64,000 nucleotides of DNA from Williamsia sp. (GTDB lineage Bacteria; Bacteroidota; Bacteroidia; Chitinophagales; Chitinophagaceae), in the NCBI GenBank assembly GCA_015069695.1, contig JADCRZ010000005.1, positions 186,001 through 250,000 on the forward strand, in the 5' to 3' direction. Of the stretch, positions 36,701-45,842 are shown one piece after another. The first letter of the stretch is position 1, and every line of letters starts with the position of its first letter. A model generated the notes under the pieces. The model did not search any database and was not told the origin of the DNA. It worked only from the letters and a program-made list of their open reading frames with translations. The position numbers and the translations under genes are program-made.

Positions 36701-37112
36701 GGCATTCAACGAAGGGGCGCCTTCGCAGGCGCTGGGGCCTGATATCTGGCAGAAATCAGGCGATGCAGGTAAAAAATATGCCCGCTTTTCTTTTGCTGAT
36801 TTTGACTTTGGCCAGCGCAACTACATCCGGCTGGGCACCCTGGGAAACAACAACTCCTATGCATCCGACGTGTCTGCACTGATTGAGAAAGGCGATTTCC
36901 TGGCCCTCCGCGAGATCTCGCTTTCTTATGAAGTTTCAAAAGATCTCCTTAGAAAGATCCGCTCAACCGGCCTGAACTTATTTGCCAGCGTATACAACTT
37001 GGGATACCTGACCAAATATACAGGCATCAACCCTGAAACCTACACCGGCTTTGATGAAGCGGGCTATCCGCGTCCCCGCCAGTTTTCGCTGGGCGCTACC
37101 CTGCGTTTTTAG
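33762..37112 (+). CDS. SusC/RagA-type TonB-dependent receptor
   Basis: The longest frame starts at a TTG (33756); the ATG at 33762 (MNKKSSSLRT) begins a proper signal peptide (LLLLLVFSLPLFVHAQ). The product is 1116 aa, usual for SusC. Order: carboxypeptidase-regulatory-like domain (about 30-110, SGKITDSAGTALEGVSIRIKG), TonB-box/plug region (SNPNPVQAIQGKIAGVSV, GARGANGVIVIKTKGGK) and a C-terminal 22-strand barrel ending LGATLRF. It is expected to import oligosaccharides with the SusD lipoprotein that follows. Ligand class is likely that of the surrounding glycan genes. Confidence 0.9.
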   Translation: MNKKSSSLRTILLLLLVFSLPLFVHAQSVVSGKITDSAGTALEGVSIRIKGASGGTVTDANGSFTIRATTAKPVLIVSGVGYNTQEVAVGSQNTVTVSLTSTNSVMTDVVVVGYTQQSRAKTTASVSKLAPEELRNTSNPNPVQAIQGKIAGVSVPIMSGQPGGGAANIIIRGGTKLNTYGSGLGNSKGNPFANADPSSPLVVVDGVFRSLDDINPDNIESFQVMKDAASTAIYGARGANGVIVIKTKGGKFNSKANLTVNHRTTWETKARDYKYLNAQQYLTLARTTVNNTFDPLDKNNLLNNGGFSAGTRVYTAKGQYGTNINLTALYDNIVAIEGQAYVDNLLARGWQTMDDPINPGKKLLYADNHYQDLLWNTGLTENYNVGINGGSDRANYNVSLGHIDQAGIFVGTRYRRYDALGNFSFKASDNFRIDAMVNYQNVQPNYVEAYQNDLTRGTRLTPLIRIYKDDGNPTPGEVFTARNRFHTLKYDDVRASTERIISRLAGDLTIAKGLHFKPSISYLMQDYRYLFMRKATPASEIQPPTQRQKNDSVDNFRQLMVDQILQYDFNLHNEHQFTLLAGFNYTRLTNNRVSIGSQRATNDYVYTISEPSTTVINGVTTTNVTDFGSYLPESRSASFFGQFNYDYKGKYLASGSLRYDGFSNFAPENKFAWFPSVSVGWNVHRENFWHSQAISSLKLRASWGGSGTSDLQLTDTYGGYSSATYAIGSGILRTNLSNPNLVWEGTQTTDLAFDAGLLNDRITLTVDVYNKLTKNRLASKPLPSEAPFPSITYNNGVLQNKGVEVELGATVIKTNAFTWRTNFSFAYNRTVIKDLPDNGRAKNRQGGDLVWDAGSKTLVEAGGFAEGERPYGMWAYKVLGVFATEAEAAAWNATKKDNLASPPGISVGKHAGDFIFDDVNGDGVIDTKDQVFMGYRTPDKIGGMQNTFSYKAFSLRIAVDYAMGHLISNGALARSLGQGRAFNEGAPSQALGPDIWQKSGDAGKKYARFSFADFDFGQRNYIRLGTLGNNNSYASDVSALIEKGDFLALREISLSYEVSKDLLRKIRSTGLNLFASVYNLGYLTKYTGINPETYTGFDEAGYPRPRQFSLGATLRF

Positions 37113-37196
37113 GAGGGTAGGCATGTGGAGTAAAACAAAAACAACAGCAGCCTGCATCGCAATCAATTGTTTATACGGGCTGGGAAAAATAAACAT

Positions 37197-38669
37197 ATGA
37201 AAAAACTCTTTTTACTTTCTGCAGTTCTTTTCTGCCTGCTGCTGTTAGGGGCCGGCTGTAAGAAATTGCTGACCGTGGTGCCACAGTCAAGCATAACCGA
37301 AGCAACTTATTTTCAGAGCGAGGGTGATTTTGAGCCCTACGTTACGGGCATATACACTTATATGCGCAGCTTTGCCAACAACATCACCTATGGCACAGAG
37401 CGGAGCGAGGAACTGATCAGCGCGTCAAATTCCCGCTTTAGCGTGGCCTGGACGCAGATCATCACGCCTGCATCGGGGGCCGTTAACTACAACGACTGGT
37501 ACAAAGCCATCGGGCATTGCAATTTGCTGCTTGCCAGGATCCAGGATTTTTCGTTTGCTTCCAATCCCGACACCAAAAAAAGAATCCTGGCTGAAACTTA
37601 TTGCCTCCGTGCCTATTTCTTCTATCATCTTACCCGCATCATCGGCGATGCGCCCCTCATGCTGCAGGCGGTGGTAGACGAGAACGTACCCCTGCTGGCA
37701 CGTTCCAAATCAACAGACGTGATGAAGCAGATCAATACCGACCTGGATACTGCCATCAGCCTGTTTAAATCGGTCAGCCAGTTCTCGGCAAAAACTTACC
37801 CGAGCAAATACCGCTTTGCCTATGGCTCGGCCCAGGCCCTGAAAGCAGATGCCAAACTGTGGAGCGCCAAAGTGCTGGGCGGAGGCGCCGCTGATTTCAA
37901 CGACGCCATTGCCGCTGTCACGGAGGTAGAAGCAAGCGGTGTATCGCTGAACGCAGATTTCAAGAATGTAGCCGGGTTAAGGGGCGCTGCCAATCCTGAA
38001 CTGGTCATTGCTGCCTACTTCAGCCGGGATGAGACCGGGGGCAACTACGGCGTCAATGCACTGCCCTTCCTTACGATTGTGCAAGGCGCGCTCAACCTCG
38101 ATAGCCTTCCTTACACACAAACTTCCACCAATGGCCAGGGAGCTTACCAGATCAGCACCCAATCCAGGGCCCTGTTCAATGCCTTTCCCAACGACAAACG
38201 CCGGCCTTATACCTGGGTAGTGGAACGCCAGAGCACCGGTCCGAAAGTGGCCTGGATAACCAAGTATCCGGGCACCAAATATTCTGATGAAAGGATTTCC
38301 GACAACGACATTATTATTTTCCGGCTGGCCGATATATTCCTGCTAAAAGCAGAAGCCTATGCTGCCCTCAACAATACCACGGCTGCCATCAATTACCTCA
38401 ACATGGTAAGGGCCCGTGCAGGCAACGGAAATTACAGTGGCGCCACTACCAAAGATGCGGTGGAGAAAGAGATCCTGGATGAACGGGGACGCGAACTGTT
38501 TTTTGAAAACAAACGCTGGTACGACCTGGTCCGGTTTCACAAGGGAGGCACCATCAATGTATATACCTATGTGCCCAACCTGGTTGGCAAAACAACCCCT
38601 TTGTTCTGGCCCGTCAATACCACCGTGCTGGCAAACAACAGCATGATCAAACAAACCGAAGGATACTGA
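37197..38669 (+). CDS. SusD/RagB-type outer-membrane lipoprotein
   Basis: The ATG at 37197 (MKKLFLLSAVLFCLLLLGAGCKK) gives a lipobox LGAGC. The frame listed upstream (37167) lacks this start context. The protein is about 490 aa, with the SusD helical hallmarks: YFQSEGDFEPYVTGIYTYM, ETYCLRAYFFYHLTRIIGDAPL (TPR-like helices), RLADIFLLKAEAYAAL and ERGRELFFENKRWYDLVRF. It caps the SusC barrel and binds the glycan. The gene follows susC by about 85 bp, same strand. Confidence 0.9.
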   Translation: MKKLFLLSAVLFCLLLLGAGCKKLLTVVPQSSITEATYFQSEGDFEPYVTGIYTYMRSFANNITYGTERSEELISASNSRFSVAWTQIITPASGAVNYNDWYKAIGHCNLLLARIQDFSFASNPDTKKRILAETYCLRAYFFYHLTRIIGDAPLMLQAVVDENVPLLARSKSTDVMKQINTDLDTAISLFKSVSQFSAKTYPSKYRFAYGSAQALKADAKLWSAKVLGGGAADFNDAIAAVTEVEASGVSLNADFKNVAGLRGAANPELVIAAYFSRDETGGNYGVNALPFLTIVQGALNLDSLPYTQTSTNGQGAYQISTQSRALFNAFPNDKRRPYTWVVERQSTGPKVAWITKYPGTKYSDERISDNDIIIFRLADIFLLKAEAYAALNNTTAAINYLNMVRARAGNGNYSGATTKDAVEKEILDERGRELFFENKRWYDLVRFHKGGTINVYTYVPNLVGKTTPLFWPVNTTVLANNSMIKQTEGY

Positions 38670-38771
38670 GGAACTGCCCTGCGCCGGATCTGCCGTGTGT
38701 TGTAGTGGTCAACGGCCATGCGCAACCGCTCTTAATAGTTCAGCGACGGCAAACAGGTTAAACAACAATGC

Positions 38772-39911
38772 ATGTCTGCATACAGTAAATGTTTCTTATT
38801 TATACTATCATTCATCCCGATGATTGCACCTGCACAGCCCGCCCATACAGACAATCTTTTTCAATGGAAGCAGCTGGCAAGGCTCCCGGAGGCAGAAGGA
38901 CTGGCCGGAGCCTACGCAGGTGTAAGCAATGGGGCCCTGATCGTGGCCGGCGGTACAAATTTTCCCGGGAACAAACGTCCCTGGACGAACGGCACGAAAA
39001 CCTGGTATGATAAAGTTTATGTACTGGAGCAAGAAGGGGGTAACTGGAAAAAAGCTGGCACACTGCCGCGCCCGCTCGGGTATGGGGTTGCCCTGACCTG
39101 TAAAGACGGATTGCTGTGTGTTGGAGGCGGAGATGCGAAAGAAAATTATGCCACTGCTTTTATCCTGAAATGGACCGGTGGAAAATTGCAGACCGAGCCG
39201 TTGCCTGATATGCCCGCGCCCCTGATCAATGCCTGCGGGGCCGTTATGCAGAACAAGGTATATATCGCCGGGGGCATTCAAACACCTACGGGCCTTACCG
39301 GAAATAATTTCTGGTGTCTTGATCTGTCCCTGCCCGCCGCGAGGCGGAAATGGGAGGTATTGCCCCCGCTTCCAGGCCCTTCAAGAATGCTGGCCATGGC
39401 GGGAGCTGCAGATGGTCATGTATCTGTCTTCGGGGGCGTGCACCTGGTTGTTTCGCCACCGGATACGGCTGCGCACCGCGAGTACTTGCAAGACAGCTGG
39501 CAGTATACGCCCGGTAAAGGCTGGAAGCAGCTTGCCAGTATGCCTTACCCGCTGGCGGCCGCTCCCTCTCCGGCCTATGCCCCGGCTGGCGGGCAGGAGC
39601 TGTTCCTGCTCGGGGGAGACGATGGGTCCTACGCAGCCAGGACAGCAGAACTGAAGGATGCACACCCCGGGTTCCGCAATGACATACTATGTTATCATAC
39701 CCGCAACGATCAGTGGACTGTAGCCGGAACCATCCCGGTCGATAAAAAGCCGGACACAGTTACCAATCCTCATGGCAGCGTATATGCACCCGTGACAACC
39801 CCGCTGGTTGTCTGGCGCGGGAAGATCATCCTGGCAGGAGGTGAAGCCCGGCCGGCCGTTCGCAGCAGCCGGGTGCTGGTAGCTGAACCATCAAGAGAAA
39901 AAACGAGATAA
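38772..39911 (+). CDS. NanM-like kelch-repeat protein (sialate mutarotase type)
   Basis: A 379-aa protein with a signal peptide (FILSFIPMIAPAQ). The chain has kelch-type blades: LIVAGGTNFPGNKRPW, GLLCVGGGDAKENYA, KVYIAGGIQTPTGL, HVSVFGGVHLV and LFLLGGDDGSY. They resemble the cyclically permuted mutarotase family of NanM. That enzyme speeds interconversion of alpha- and beta-N-acetylneuraminate in the periplasm. Its company with sialidases and the NAL-like aldolase supports this role; sequence alone would also allow another kelch protein. It follows susD by 102 bp on the same strand. Confidence 0.75.
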   Translation: MSAYSKCFLFILSFIPMIAPAQPAHTDNLFQWKQLARLPEAEGLAGAYAGVSNGALIVAGGTNFPGNKRPWTNGTKTWYDKVYVLEQEGGNWKKAGTLPRPLGYGVALTCKDGLLCVGGGDAKENYATAFILKWTGGKLQTEPLPDMPAPLINACGAVMQNKVYIAGGIQTPTGLTGNNFWCLDLSLPAARRKWEVLPPLPGPSRMLAMAGAADGHVSVFGGVHLVVSPPDTAAHREYLQDSWQYTPGKGWKQLASMPYPLAAAPSPAYAPAGGQELFLLGGDDGSYAARTAELKDAHPGFRNDILCYHTRNDQWTVAGTIPVDKKPDTVTNPHGSVYAPVTTPLVVWRGKIILAGGEARPAVRSSRVLVAEPSREKTR

Positions 39912-39940
39912 ATTTGGCACAGTGAAAACTGTTTAACCAT

Positions 39941-40879
39941 ATGACTATTTATGTAGACGCACCGCTTACGCCTGATCAGAAAGAGCTGCTTCGCAGCAGT
40001 GCACCGGATGAGGCATTTGTTTTCAGGGATGAACTGGCCGGGGAAGAACAATACAATGCTTTGCTCAAAGCAGATGTTTTGCTTGGCAACCCAAGGCCTG
40101 TGGAATGGTTGAAAGCAGCCCGGAACCTGAAATGGATACAGCTGTATTCGACCGGGTTTGAGTACTACAGCGGCATTCAATTGCCTGCTGTTGTTACCAA
40201 CATGCGGGACTATTATTCCGAGCCTTGTGCCGAAACCATGATCGCCGGCATTATGGCACTGTACCGCGGAATGGATGCGTTGGCCGTGCTGAAAAAGGAA
40301 AAGCAATGGGTCGGTCCGCCGATCCGCCAGCAGCTGCAATTGTTGCATCGCAAAAAGGTGATCATTTTGGGCACGGGAAATATCGGCCGGCGTGTAGCCA
40401 AAATTCTTTCTGGTTTTGATGCAGAGATCATCTTTTTCGGAAGAACGGCACCCGATGCCCTGCTGCGTTCCCCGGAAGAATTGCTGCAAAAGATCTCCTG
40501 GGCTGATATCATCATTGCCTGCCTGCCAGGCACCGATGAAACCAGGGGACTGTTTACCAGGGACATGATCTCCCGGATGAACAAGGGGGCCTTATTCTGC
40601 AATGTAGGAAGAGGCAACCTGCTGGCAGATGAAGACGCACTCGCCGAAGCCCTGGCAAGCCACACCATCGGCGGCGCTGTGCTTGACGTTACAGCAGCCG
40701 AACCCCTGCCGGCCGGCAGCAAACTGTGGAACTGCCCGAACACTATTCTGAGCCAGCACTCCGGCGGCGGACAGCTGGCTGAAATCGAAGGCATCCTGGA
40801 ACTGTTCCTGGAAAATCTGAAGCGTTACAAGAGCGGGCAGCCGCTGAAAAACCAGGTCCACTTCGACCGGGGTTATTAA
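39941..40879 (+). CDS. D-isomer-specific 2-hydroxyacid dehydrogenase
   Basis: A 312-aa NAD(P)-dependent dehydrogenase. The Rossmann part has VIILGTGNIGRRVAKIL; the active-site triad is visible as Arg in FCNVGRGNLL, Glu in VTAAEPLP and His in LSQHSGG. It is probably cytosolic, as no signal is present. It would reduce a 2-keto acid, such as one formed by sugar-acid dehydration, or oxidise a D-2-hydroxy acid. It follows NanM-like by 29 bp and precedes the PhyH gene by 31 bp, so it belongs to this operon. Confidence 0.8.
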   Translation: MTIYVDAPLTPDQKELLRSSAPDEAFVFRDELAGEEQYNALLKADVLLGNPRPVEWLKAARNLKWIQLYSTGFEYYSGIQLPAVVTNMRDYYSEPCAETMIAGIMALYRGMDALAVLKKEKQWVGPPIRQQLQLLHRKKVIILGTGNIGRRVAKILSGFDAEIIFFGRTAPDALLRSPEELLQKISWADIIIACLPGTDETRGLFTRDMISRMNKGALFCNVGRGNLLADEDALAEALASHTIGGAVLDVTAAEPLPAGSKLWNCPNTILSQHSGGGQLAEIEGILELFLENLKRYKSGQPLKNQVHFDRGY

Positions 40880-40910
40880 TAAATAACAGTTCACCTGAAT
40901 AAAAAATCAT

Positions 40911-41693
40911 ATGAGCAAGCACACCGGTCTTTTCAACTACCGCCCGTTAACTACGGAAGAGTTAGATGAGTATGGGGGAAAGGGTTACCTGATCTTGAAA
41001 AACATCCTCACCGAAAAGGGCCTCCAACAGATGAAGGAAGAAGCCATGCAGGCATGGAATGCGGAAAAGGAATCTTTTGATCCCTCCAAGACCTGGCTGC
41101 AAAACTCCCTGCTGGTAAACATCCATCACCGCTCCACTGCCATAAAAGCGTACTATTTTGAAGGTCCGCTGGTTGACATAGCCAGCCAGTTGATCGGCCC
41201 GAACGTAAAGGGCGCTACTTCCCAGCTTACGTTTAAGATGCGGGGCAATACAAAACCTTTTGGCTGGCACCAGGACAACGGATATGGTGAACTGGAACCT
41301 TACAATGCACTCACCACCCTTACTGCACTGGATGATACCGATCGCGGAAACGGTTGCCTGTGGCTGATCCCGGGCAGTCATAAAGGCGGTCAGATCAGGG
41401 TGCACCAAACGGAAGAGCAGAAAAAAAGCAATTCAGAGATCATTGTGCAAGCCGATGATTCCAAAGCCATTCCCATGGAAATGGAAGCAGGCGATGCCCT
41501 GATCTTTAACTGCTGGATGCTGCACAAATCAGATGGCAATTTTTCAAAGGACCGCGACAGGCGGATTCTGTTCCTGCGGTATGCAGATGCCAATGCCGTG
41601 GAGGTGTACAACAACAGGAAACCCCGCCTGGGCAAACTGGTAAAGGGCAGCACCCTCTTCGAGGAGGTAGCGCATTTTGAAGCCGACCTGTAA
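40911..41693 (+). CDS. Phytanoyl-CoA dioxygenase family protein
   Basis: A 260-aa Fe(II)/2-oxoglutarate-type protein. The metal triad reads HQDNGY (His and Asp) and, C-terminally, LHKSDGN (His), with the 2-oxoglutarate-binding Arg likely in DRDRRILFLRY. Related proteins hydroxylate varied small molecules, so the substrate cannot be named. It lies inside the operon between the 2-hydroxyacid dehydrogenase and the sialidase-like gene. Confidence 0.8.
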   Translation: MSKHTGLFNYRPLTTEELDEYGGKGYLILKNILTEKGLQQMKEEAMQAWNAEKESFDPSKTWLQNSLLVNIHHRSTAIKAYYFEGPLVDIASQLIGPNVKGATSQLTFKMRGNTKPFGWHQDNGYGELEPYNALTTLTALDDTDRGNGCLWLIPGSHKGGQIRVHQTEEQKKSNSEIIVQADDSKAIPMEMEAGDALIFNCWMLHKSDGNFSKDRDRRILFLRYADANAVEVYNNRKPRLGKLVKGSTLFEEVAHFEADL

Positions 41694-41722
41694 GGCGGAA
41701 AAAACATCAACCTATTGCAGCC

Positions 41723-43045
41723 ATGTATTGCCGAACCTTTTTTACTTGTTTGTTGATCTGCACCGGACCGCTGGTCCGGGCACAGCCCGTTCCTGATACA
41801 ACAGACAGGATCGCCTCTTCCGTTGAAATTGCCAGCAGGGATTTCCCGGTTTCTGCCCTGCCCAAGCCCCTGCAGATAAAGGAAGGCTGGGGCATTGCCA
41901 GCTTTCCCTGGGTGAGCGGTACCATCATCCATCATGCAAGAAACCGCAGTGGCGGACTGTATGAGACCAGGGCTACGGTTACGCCCAAAGGTGATTACCT
42001 GCTGATGTTTCCTGATGGCGGCCATTACGGCAAGTCACCGGTCAAAAACAACGACATGCTTGCCTACCGCTCAAAAGATGGAGGCAAAACCTGGACGGGA
42101 CCTGTGGTTGCTTTTGATATTGATTACAACCAGCATGGATTTATCCCGTTCATACCCAAAGGTTCTTCCCGCATCTATGCCTTCGGTACACAGCCCGTAT
42201 GGGGCATGTACTCGCGCGAGAACGGAATGCAGGAAAATGCACCCATTGGCTACCGCTACTCGGATGATGACGGATATAGCTGGTCGGAAGTAAGGATGAT
42301 ACGTCCGTTCAATGATTCTTCATTCAGGGGCATGTCTGTAATGCGTATGTGCGAGACTGATAGAGGCACCTGGCTGCTGGGTTCGCATGAGGCTGACTGG
42401 AGCTACAAGCCCCTGATCACGCGGCAGTACATCCTGCGTTCCGAAGACCGGGGAAAGACATGGGAACTTCTGCCCGGAAAACGCCATGGTGGCTGGTTTG
42501 CCCGCAATTTCGGCCGGATGGATGAAGGCCGCCCCATTGAACTGGGCAATGGAAAGGTCCTGTTATTCCTCCGCACCCCGGAAGGACATCTCTGGTCGAG
42601 CAACAGCAATGATGATGGCAAAACCTGGAGCGATCCCAAGCCCACGCCGCTCATCCATCCTGATGCACCTCCTATGCTCTTCAAGCTTTCCGACAACAAA
42701 ACCCTGATCGCTTTTCACCACAACCGCCACCACGATCTTGATTACACCGGGCTGAGCGGCGGCAAGAAAGAGATCATGAAAGACCGCTCGGAGCTGTGGT
42801 TTTCTTTGTCTGCTGACGATGGAAATAGCTGGAGCGAGCCCCGGCTTTTTCTTGTGAACGCCCTGGCAGAAGCATACGAGAGCGCCTTTAGAAACTACCA
42901 GTGCTCCTACATAGATGTATTTGCCGACAGGGGTGAGCTGCACTGCTTCATACCCCACCGCTGGGAACGGGTGCTGTACCTTCACTTCAAGGAATCAGAC
43001 TTGGGTAAATTCCCGACGAAAAAGGATTTGCTGGGAAGTAAGTAA
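41723..43045 (+). CDS. Secreted BNR/Asp-box protein, sialidase-like
   Basis: A 440-aa protein with a signal peptide (FFTCLLICTGPLVRAQ). Five Asp-box sequences of the sialidase propeller are visible: YRSKDGGKTW, YSDDDGYSW, RSEDRGKTW, NSNDDGKTW and SADDGNSW. The N-terminal Arg-Ile-Pro sialidase motif is not obvious, in contrast with the protein encoded at 45843. It may be a sialidase-like enzyme on a related glycan rather than a canonical GH33. It follows the PhyH gene by 29 bp. Confidence 0.75.
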   Translation: MYCRTFFTCLLICTGPLVRAQPVPDTTDRIASSVEIASRDFPVSALPKPLQIKEGWGIASFPWVSGTIIHHARNRSGGLYETRATVTPKGDYLLMFPDGGHYGKSPVKNNDMLAYRSKDGGKTWTGPVVAFDIDYNQHGFIPFIPKGSSRIYAFGTQPVWGMYSRENGMQENAPIGYRYSDDDGYSWSEVRMIRPFNDSSFRGMSVMRMCETDRGTWLLGSHEADWSYKPLITRQYILRSEDRGKTWELLPGKRHGGWFARNFGRMDEGRPIELGNGKVLLFLRTPEGHLWSSNSNDDGKTWSDPKPTPLIHPDAPPMLFKLSDNKTLIAFHHNRHHDLDYTGLSGGKKEIMKDRSELWFSLSADDGNSWSEPRLFLVNALAEAYESAFRNYQCSYIDVFADRGELHCFIPHRWERVLYLHFKESDLGKFPTKKDLLGSK

Positions 43046-43133
43046 AATTGAAAGTGGTCGGGGCTGGGTTCAAGACTGCTTCCGCAGGAACCATGCATCC
43101 AGTAGAGGGGTCTCTTTGTAAAATAACTTCAGC

Positions 43134-44261
43134 ATGAAAATTACCGGCATCACTACAAAAATCGTCCGGCGCTCCTCCGAGCAATGGTATGCGCCGCATC
43201 CGGTTCCGGCAGGATATACACCCTATTTTGATTTCCCGCTTACTATCATACATACGGATGAAGGTATAGAAGGCTATACAATGGATTATGGTCCGCTGGG
43301 GCAGGGAGTGGCCTCTGCCTATGCTGTACACGATGTTTATTTCAATGACCTGGTCGGACGGGATCCGCTGAACCATGAAGCCATCTGGCAACAGCTGAGA
43401 AGCAAGCAGCGGCACCTGTATAATTTCCGGGAAGCCATCTGGGGCAATCTGGATGTGGCGCTCTGGGACATCAAAGGAAAGATGGCCAACATGCCCATTG
43501 CAGTTTTGCTGGGTAAATACAGGGACAAGGTTCCGGTATACTCAACCTGTCCGCCACAAACCATAACAACAGAAGAAGAACTCCGCCGGCAGGTAGCGCT
43601 GAAAATCGGCCAGGGCTTTCAAGGCATCAAGCTGCAGCTGTCGGGTGGCTCAAAGGCAGATATTCCCAAGCTGCGCCTGGCAAGGGAAACAGCAGGAGAA
43701 GGGTTCCCGCTCATGCTCGATTCTTCTGCCGTACTCAGCTTCGAGGACGCGCTCAAAATCGGTTATACGCTGGATGAGCTCAGCTATGAATGGTTTGAAG
43801 AACCTTTTCCGGACGCCCATATTCTGCAACTCAAAAAACTATCGCAAGCTATCCGCACGCCCGTGCTGGCCGCTGAAACAGTCGGCCTGTTTGAACTGCC
43901 CCATTACATGATCGAAGGCGCCGTTGACCTGATACGGGGAGATGTACATCACAAGAGCGGGATCACGGGTGCCATGAAGGCCATTGCTATGTGCGAAATG
44001 ATGGGTTTTGGATTTGAGATCCACACCGCTTCTGCTCCCCTCCTTGATATAGCCAACCTGCATGTAGGGTGTGCTACCCGCGCCTCCCGGTTCCTGGAAT
44101 CGCACCATCCCCTGTTCCGTTTTGGATTGAAGGGCGATCTGTTGGAGATAAGGGAAGACGGCTGTTTGCATTGCCCGGTTGGACCCGGGTTGGGTGTGGA
44201 GATTGATTGGGACTGGATAGACGACCATACGGTAAAGGAGCTGAAAGACAGGAACGATTAA
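43134..44261 (+). CDS. Enolase-superfamily (mandelate racemase/MLE-type) enzyme
   Basis: A 375-aa protein with the N-terminal capping domain and a C-terminal TIM barrel. Metal ligands appear as Asp in LMLDSSAVL, Glu in WFEEPFPD and Glu in LAAETVG. A Lys in GIKLQLSGG and a His in GFEIHTASAP are the likely general bases. Such enzymes dehydrate sugar acids or epimerise. The exact reaction cannot be read. It ends the plus-strand operon that starts at susC; its product could feed the 2-hydroxyacid dehydrogenase or the aldolase. Confidence 0.8.
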   Translation: MKITGITTKIVRRSSEQWYAPHPVPAGYTPYFDFPLTIIHTDEGIEGYTMDYGPLGQGVASAYAVHDVYFNDLVGRDPLNHEAIWQQLRSKQRHLYNFREAIWGNLDVALWDIKGKMANMPIAVLLGKYRDKVPVYSTCPPQTITTEEELRRQVALKIGQGFQGIKLQLSGGSKADIPKLRLARETAGEGFPLMLDSSAVLSFEDALKIGYTLDELSYEWFEEPFPDAHILQLKKLSQAIRTPVLAAETVGLFELPHYMIEGAVDLIRGDVHHKSGITGAMKAIAMCEMMGFGFEIHTASAPLLDIANLHVGCATRASRFLESHHPLFRFGLKGDLLEIREDGCLHCPVGPGLGVEIDWDWIDDHTVKELKDRND

Positions 44262-44301
44262 AGTGCTTTATACTAAATTAGATTTAGCGGTATGGTATTC
44301 T

Positions 44302-44366
44302 ATGTTCCGGTAGGAACACAATGATCACAGCGTCTGATTACCAACAAGATGCTCCTGCCGGAACAT
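44302..44366. terminator. Imperfect inverted repeat between convergent operons
   Basis: ATGTTCCGGTAGGAAC (44302-44317) is nearly complementary to GCTCCTGCCGGAACAT (44351-44366), two mismatches, separated by 33 bases. A small hairpin TGTTCC/GGAACA also sits inside the left arm. It lies in the 142-bp gap between the plus and minus operons and could end both. Confidence 0.4.
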
Positions 44367-44403
44367 GTAACACTCTTCCACCAGATTCAATTCGCTGTTA
44401 TTT

Positions 44404-45816
44404 CTACTTTATCTCCCATGTATCTGTCCGGAACGGCGCTGCAGGCAGCCCTTCGGTGTTGTATAGGTCGCCTGTTACCCAGTCTTTGAAGGCATAGCGA
44501 ACGGCCACCGGGCTTTTTACCTGTCCGCTGCTGAGCCGGACGCCCTGCCCGGTAATGGTTGCTGTTGCCGGATAGAATTGTTGATCGCTGCCGGCCAGCT
44601 CAAAAGCAGCTAGTTCCTTGCCAAAGGCAGTCAATCCGTTTGGTGCATGATCAAAAAGAACGGTCACAGAACCATTGTCTTCTACTTTCATCGATTTGTA
44701 TACGGGGCTTTCAAAGGCGATACCTGGCCGGCCATAGGTGTTGGCCAGCGCCCAGTAAGCAAGGCGCCTGCTGATGACCGTTTTATTGGCCGGATGAATT
44801 GTTTTTTCTTCCCCGGCATCCATGCTCACCACCATGCCGCAATGGGGAATGATAGCGGCAGCTTTTTGTTGTGCTTCCCTGAGCGGGGCGGATGGGCCTA
44901 GCTTGTCATTGTAACGGTAGGGTGCAATCTGCACATAATAAAACGGCCATTCGCCCTGGTTCCACAAAGTCCGCCACTCTTTTACCATCGCAAGCAAAAG
45001 ACTGTCGTAGATAGCAGCGCTGGGCCGGTTTTGTTCTCCCTGGTACCATATCACGCCTTTGATGCCGTATCCGACCAGCGGACAGATCATGGCATTGAAC
45101 AGGGCGGTGGCTGTGTTCTTACCTGTGCCCACTGTATCGCGCGGAATGCGGATATGGGGGAATGCCTGTAAGCTGTGCGTATTCATCCATGCTTCGATGA
45201 TGGTGCCGCCCCAGTAAGAGCCGATGATGCCAACGGGTACCCTTAAACGCTCCTGCAGGATCTTTGCATACTGGTAAGCAACTGCACTGAATTTTTTGAC
45301 CATCTGTGCGTCACTTTGCTGCCAGCCGGTTGATTTGGCAGCCGAAGCCGGTGTAAGTACAGCGCCATGCTCCAGCTGGCAAAGCCTGATCTCCGGGTTG
45401 CCCGATTCCATGAGCAGGTCATTTGAATTCAGGACGGGCTGGTTGCGGAAACCTGCTACCGGCATTTCCATGTTTGATTGTCCGGAAGCCAGCCATACTT
45501 CGCCGATCAGGACGTCGGTCAGTATAAGAGGCGTGCCATCATTGCAGGTGATCTGGTAGGGGCCTCCGGCTGCTGGCGTCTGGATCATGACCTTCCAGTT
45601 TCCTGCAGCATCTGCCTGGGTTGTGTAAGTTTTCCTGTTCCAGGAAGAGGTGAGGGTAACCCTGGCTCCTGCCCTTGCCTTGCCCCATAAGGGCACATGG
45701 GTTTCGCGTTGAAGCACCATATGATCTCCTATGAATGAGGGCAGTTCAATAGCAGCAAAAGCAGCCCGGGTGAACAACATACAACCAAGGAAAAATACTG
45801 ACCTGAGACACTGCAT
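44404..45816 (-). CDS. Sialate O-acetylesterase (SGNH hydrolase)
   Basis: A 470-aa protein with a signal peptide (FFLGCMLFTRAAFA). The SGNH catalytic block is clear: the nucleophile Ser in VWLASGQSNMEMPV (about residue 113), the Gly/Asn block WYQGEQN, and a late Asp/His pair in DAGEEKTIHPANK. The first ~100 residues form the usual beta-domain of the sialate-9-O-acetylesterase family. It removes acetyl groups from sialic acids so that sialidase can act. It is second in a minus-strand operon, 26 bp after the sialidase gene. Confidence 0.85.
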   Translation of the reverse strand: MQCLRSVFFLGCMLFTRAAFAAIELPSFIGDHMVLQRETHVPLWGKARAGARVTLTSSWNRKTYTTQADAAGNWKVMIQTPAAGGPYQITCNDGTPLILTDVLIGEVWLASGQSNMEMPVAGFRNQPVLNSNDLLMESGNPEIRLCQLEHGAVLTPASAAKSTGWQQSDAQMVKKFSAVAYQYAKILQERLRVPVGIIGSYWGGTIIEAWMNTHSLQAFPHIRIPRDTVGTGKNTATALFNAMICPLVGYGIKGVIWYQGEQNRPSAAIYDSLLLAMVKEWRTLWNQGEWPFYYVQIAPYRYNDKLGPSAPLREAQQKAAAIIPHCGMVVSMDAGEEKTIHPANKTVISRRLAYWALANTYGRPGIAFESPVYKSMKVEDNGSVTVLFDHAPNGLTAFGKELAAFELAGSDQQFYPATATITGQGVRLSSGQVKSPVAVRYAFKDWVTGDLYNTEGLPAAPFRTDTWEIK

Positions 45817-45842
45817 AGTAATTTATTTATACCTGTTTAGAT

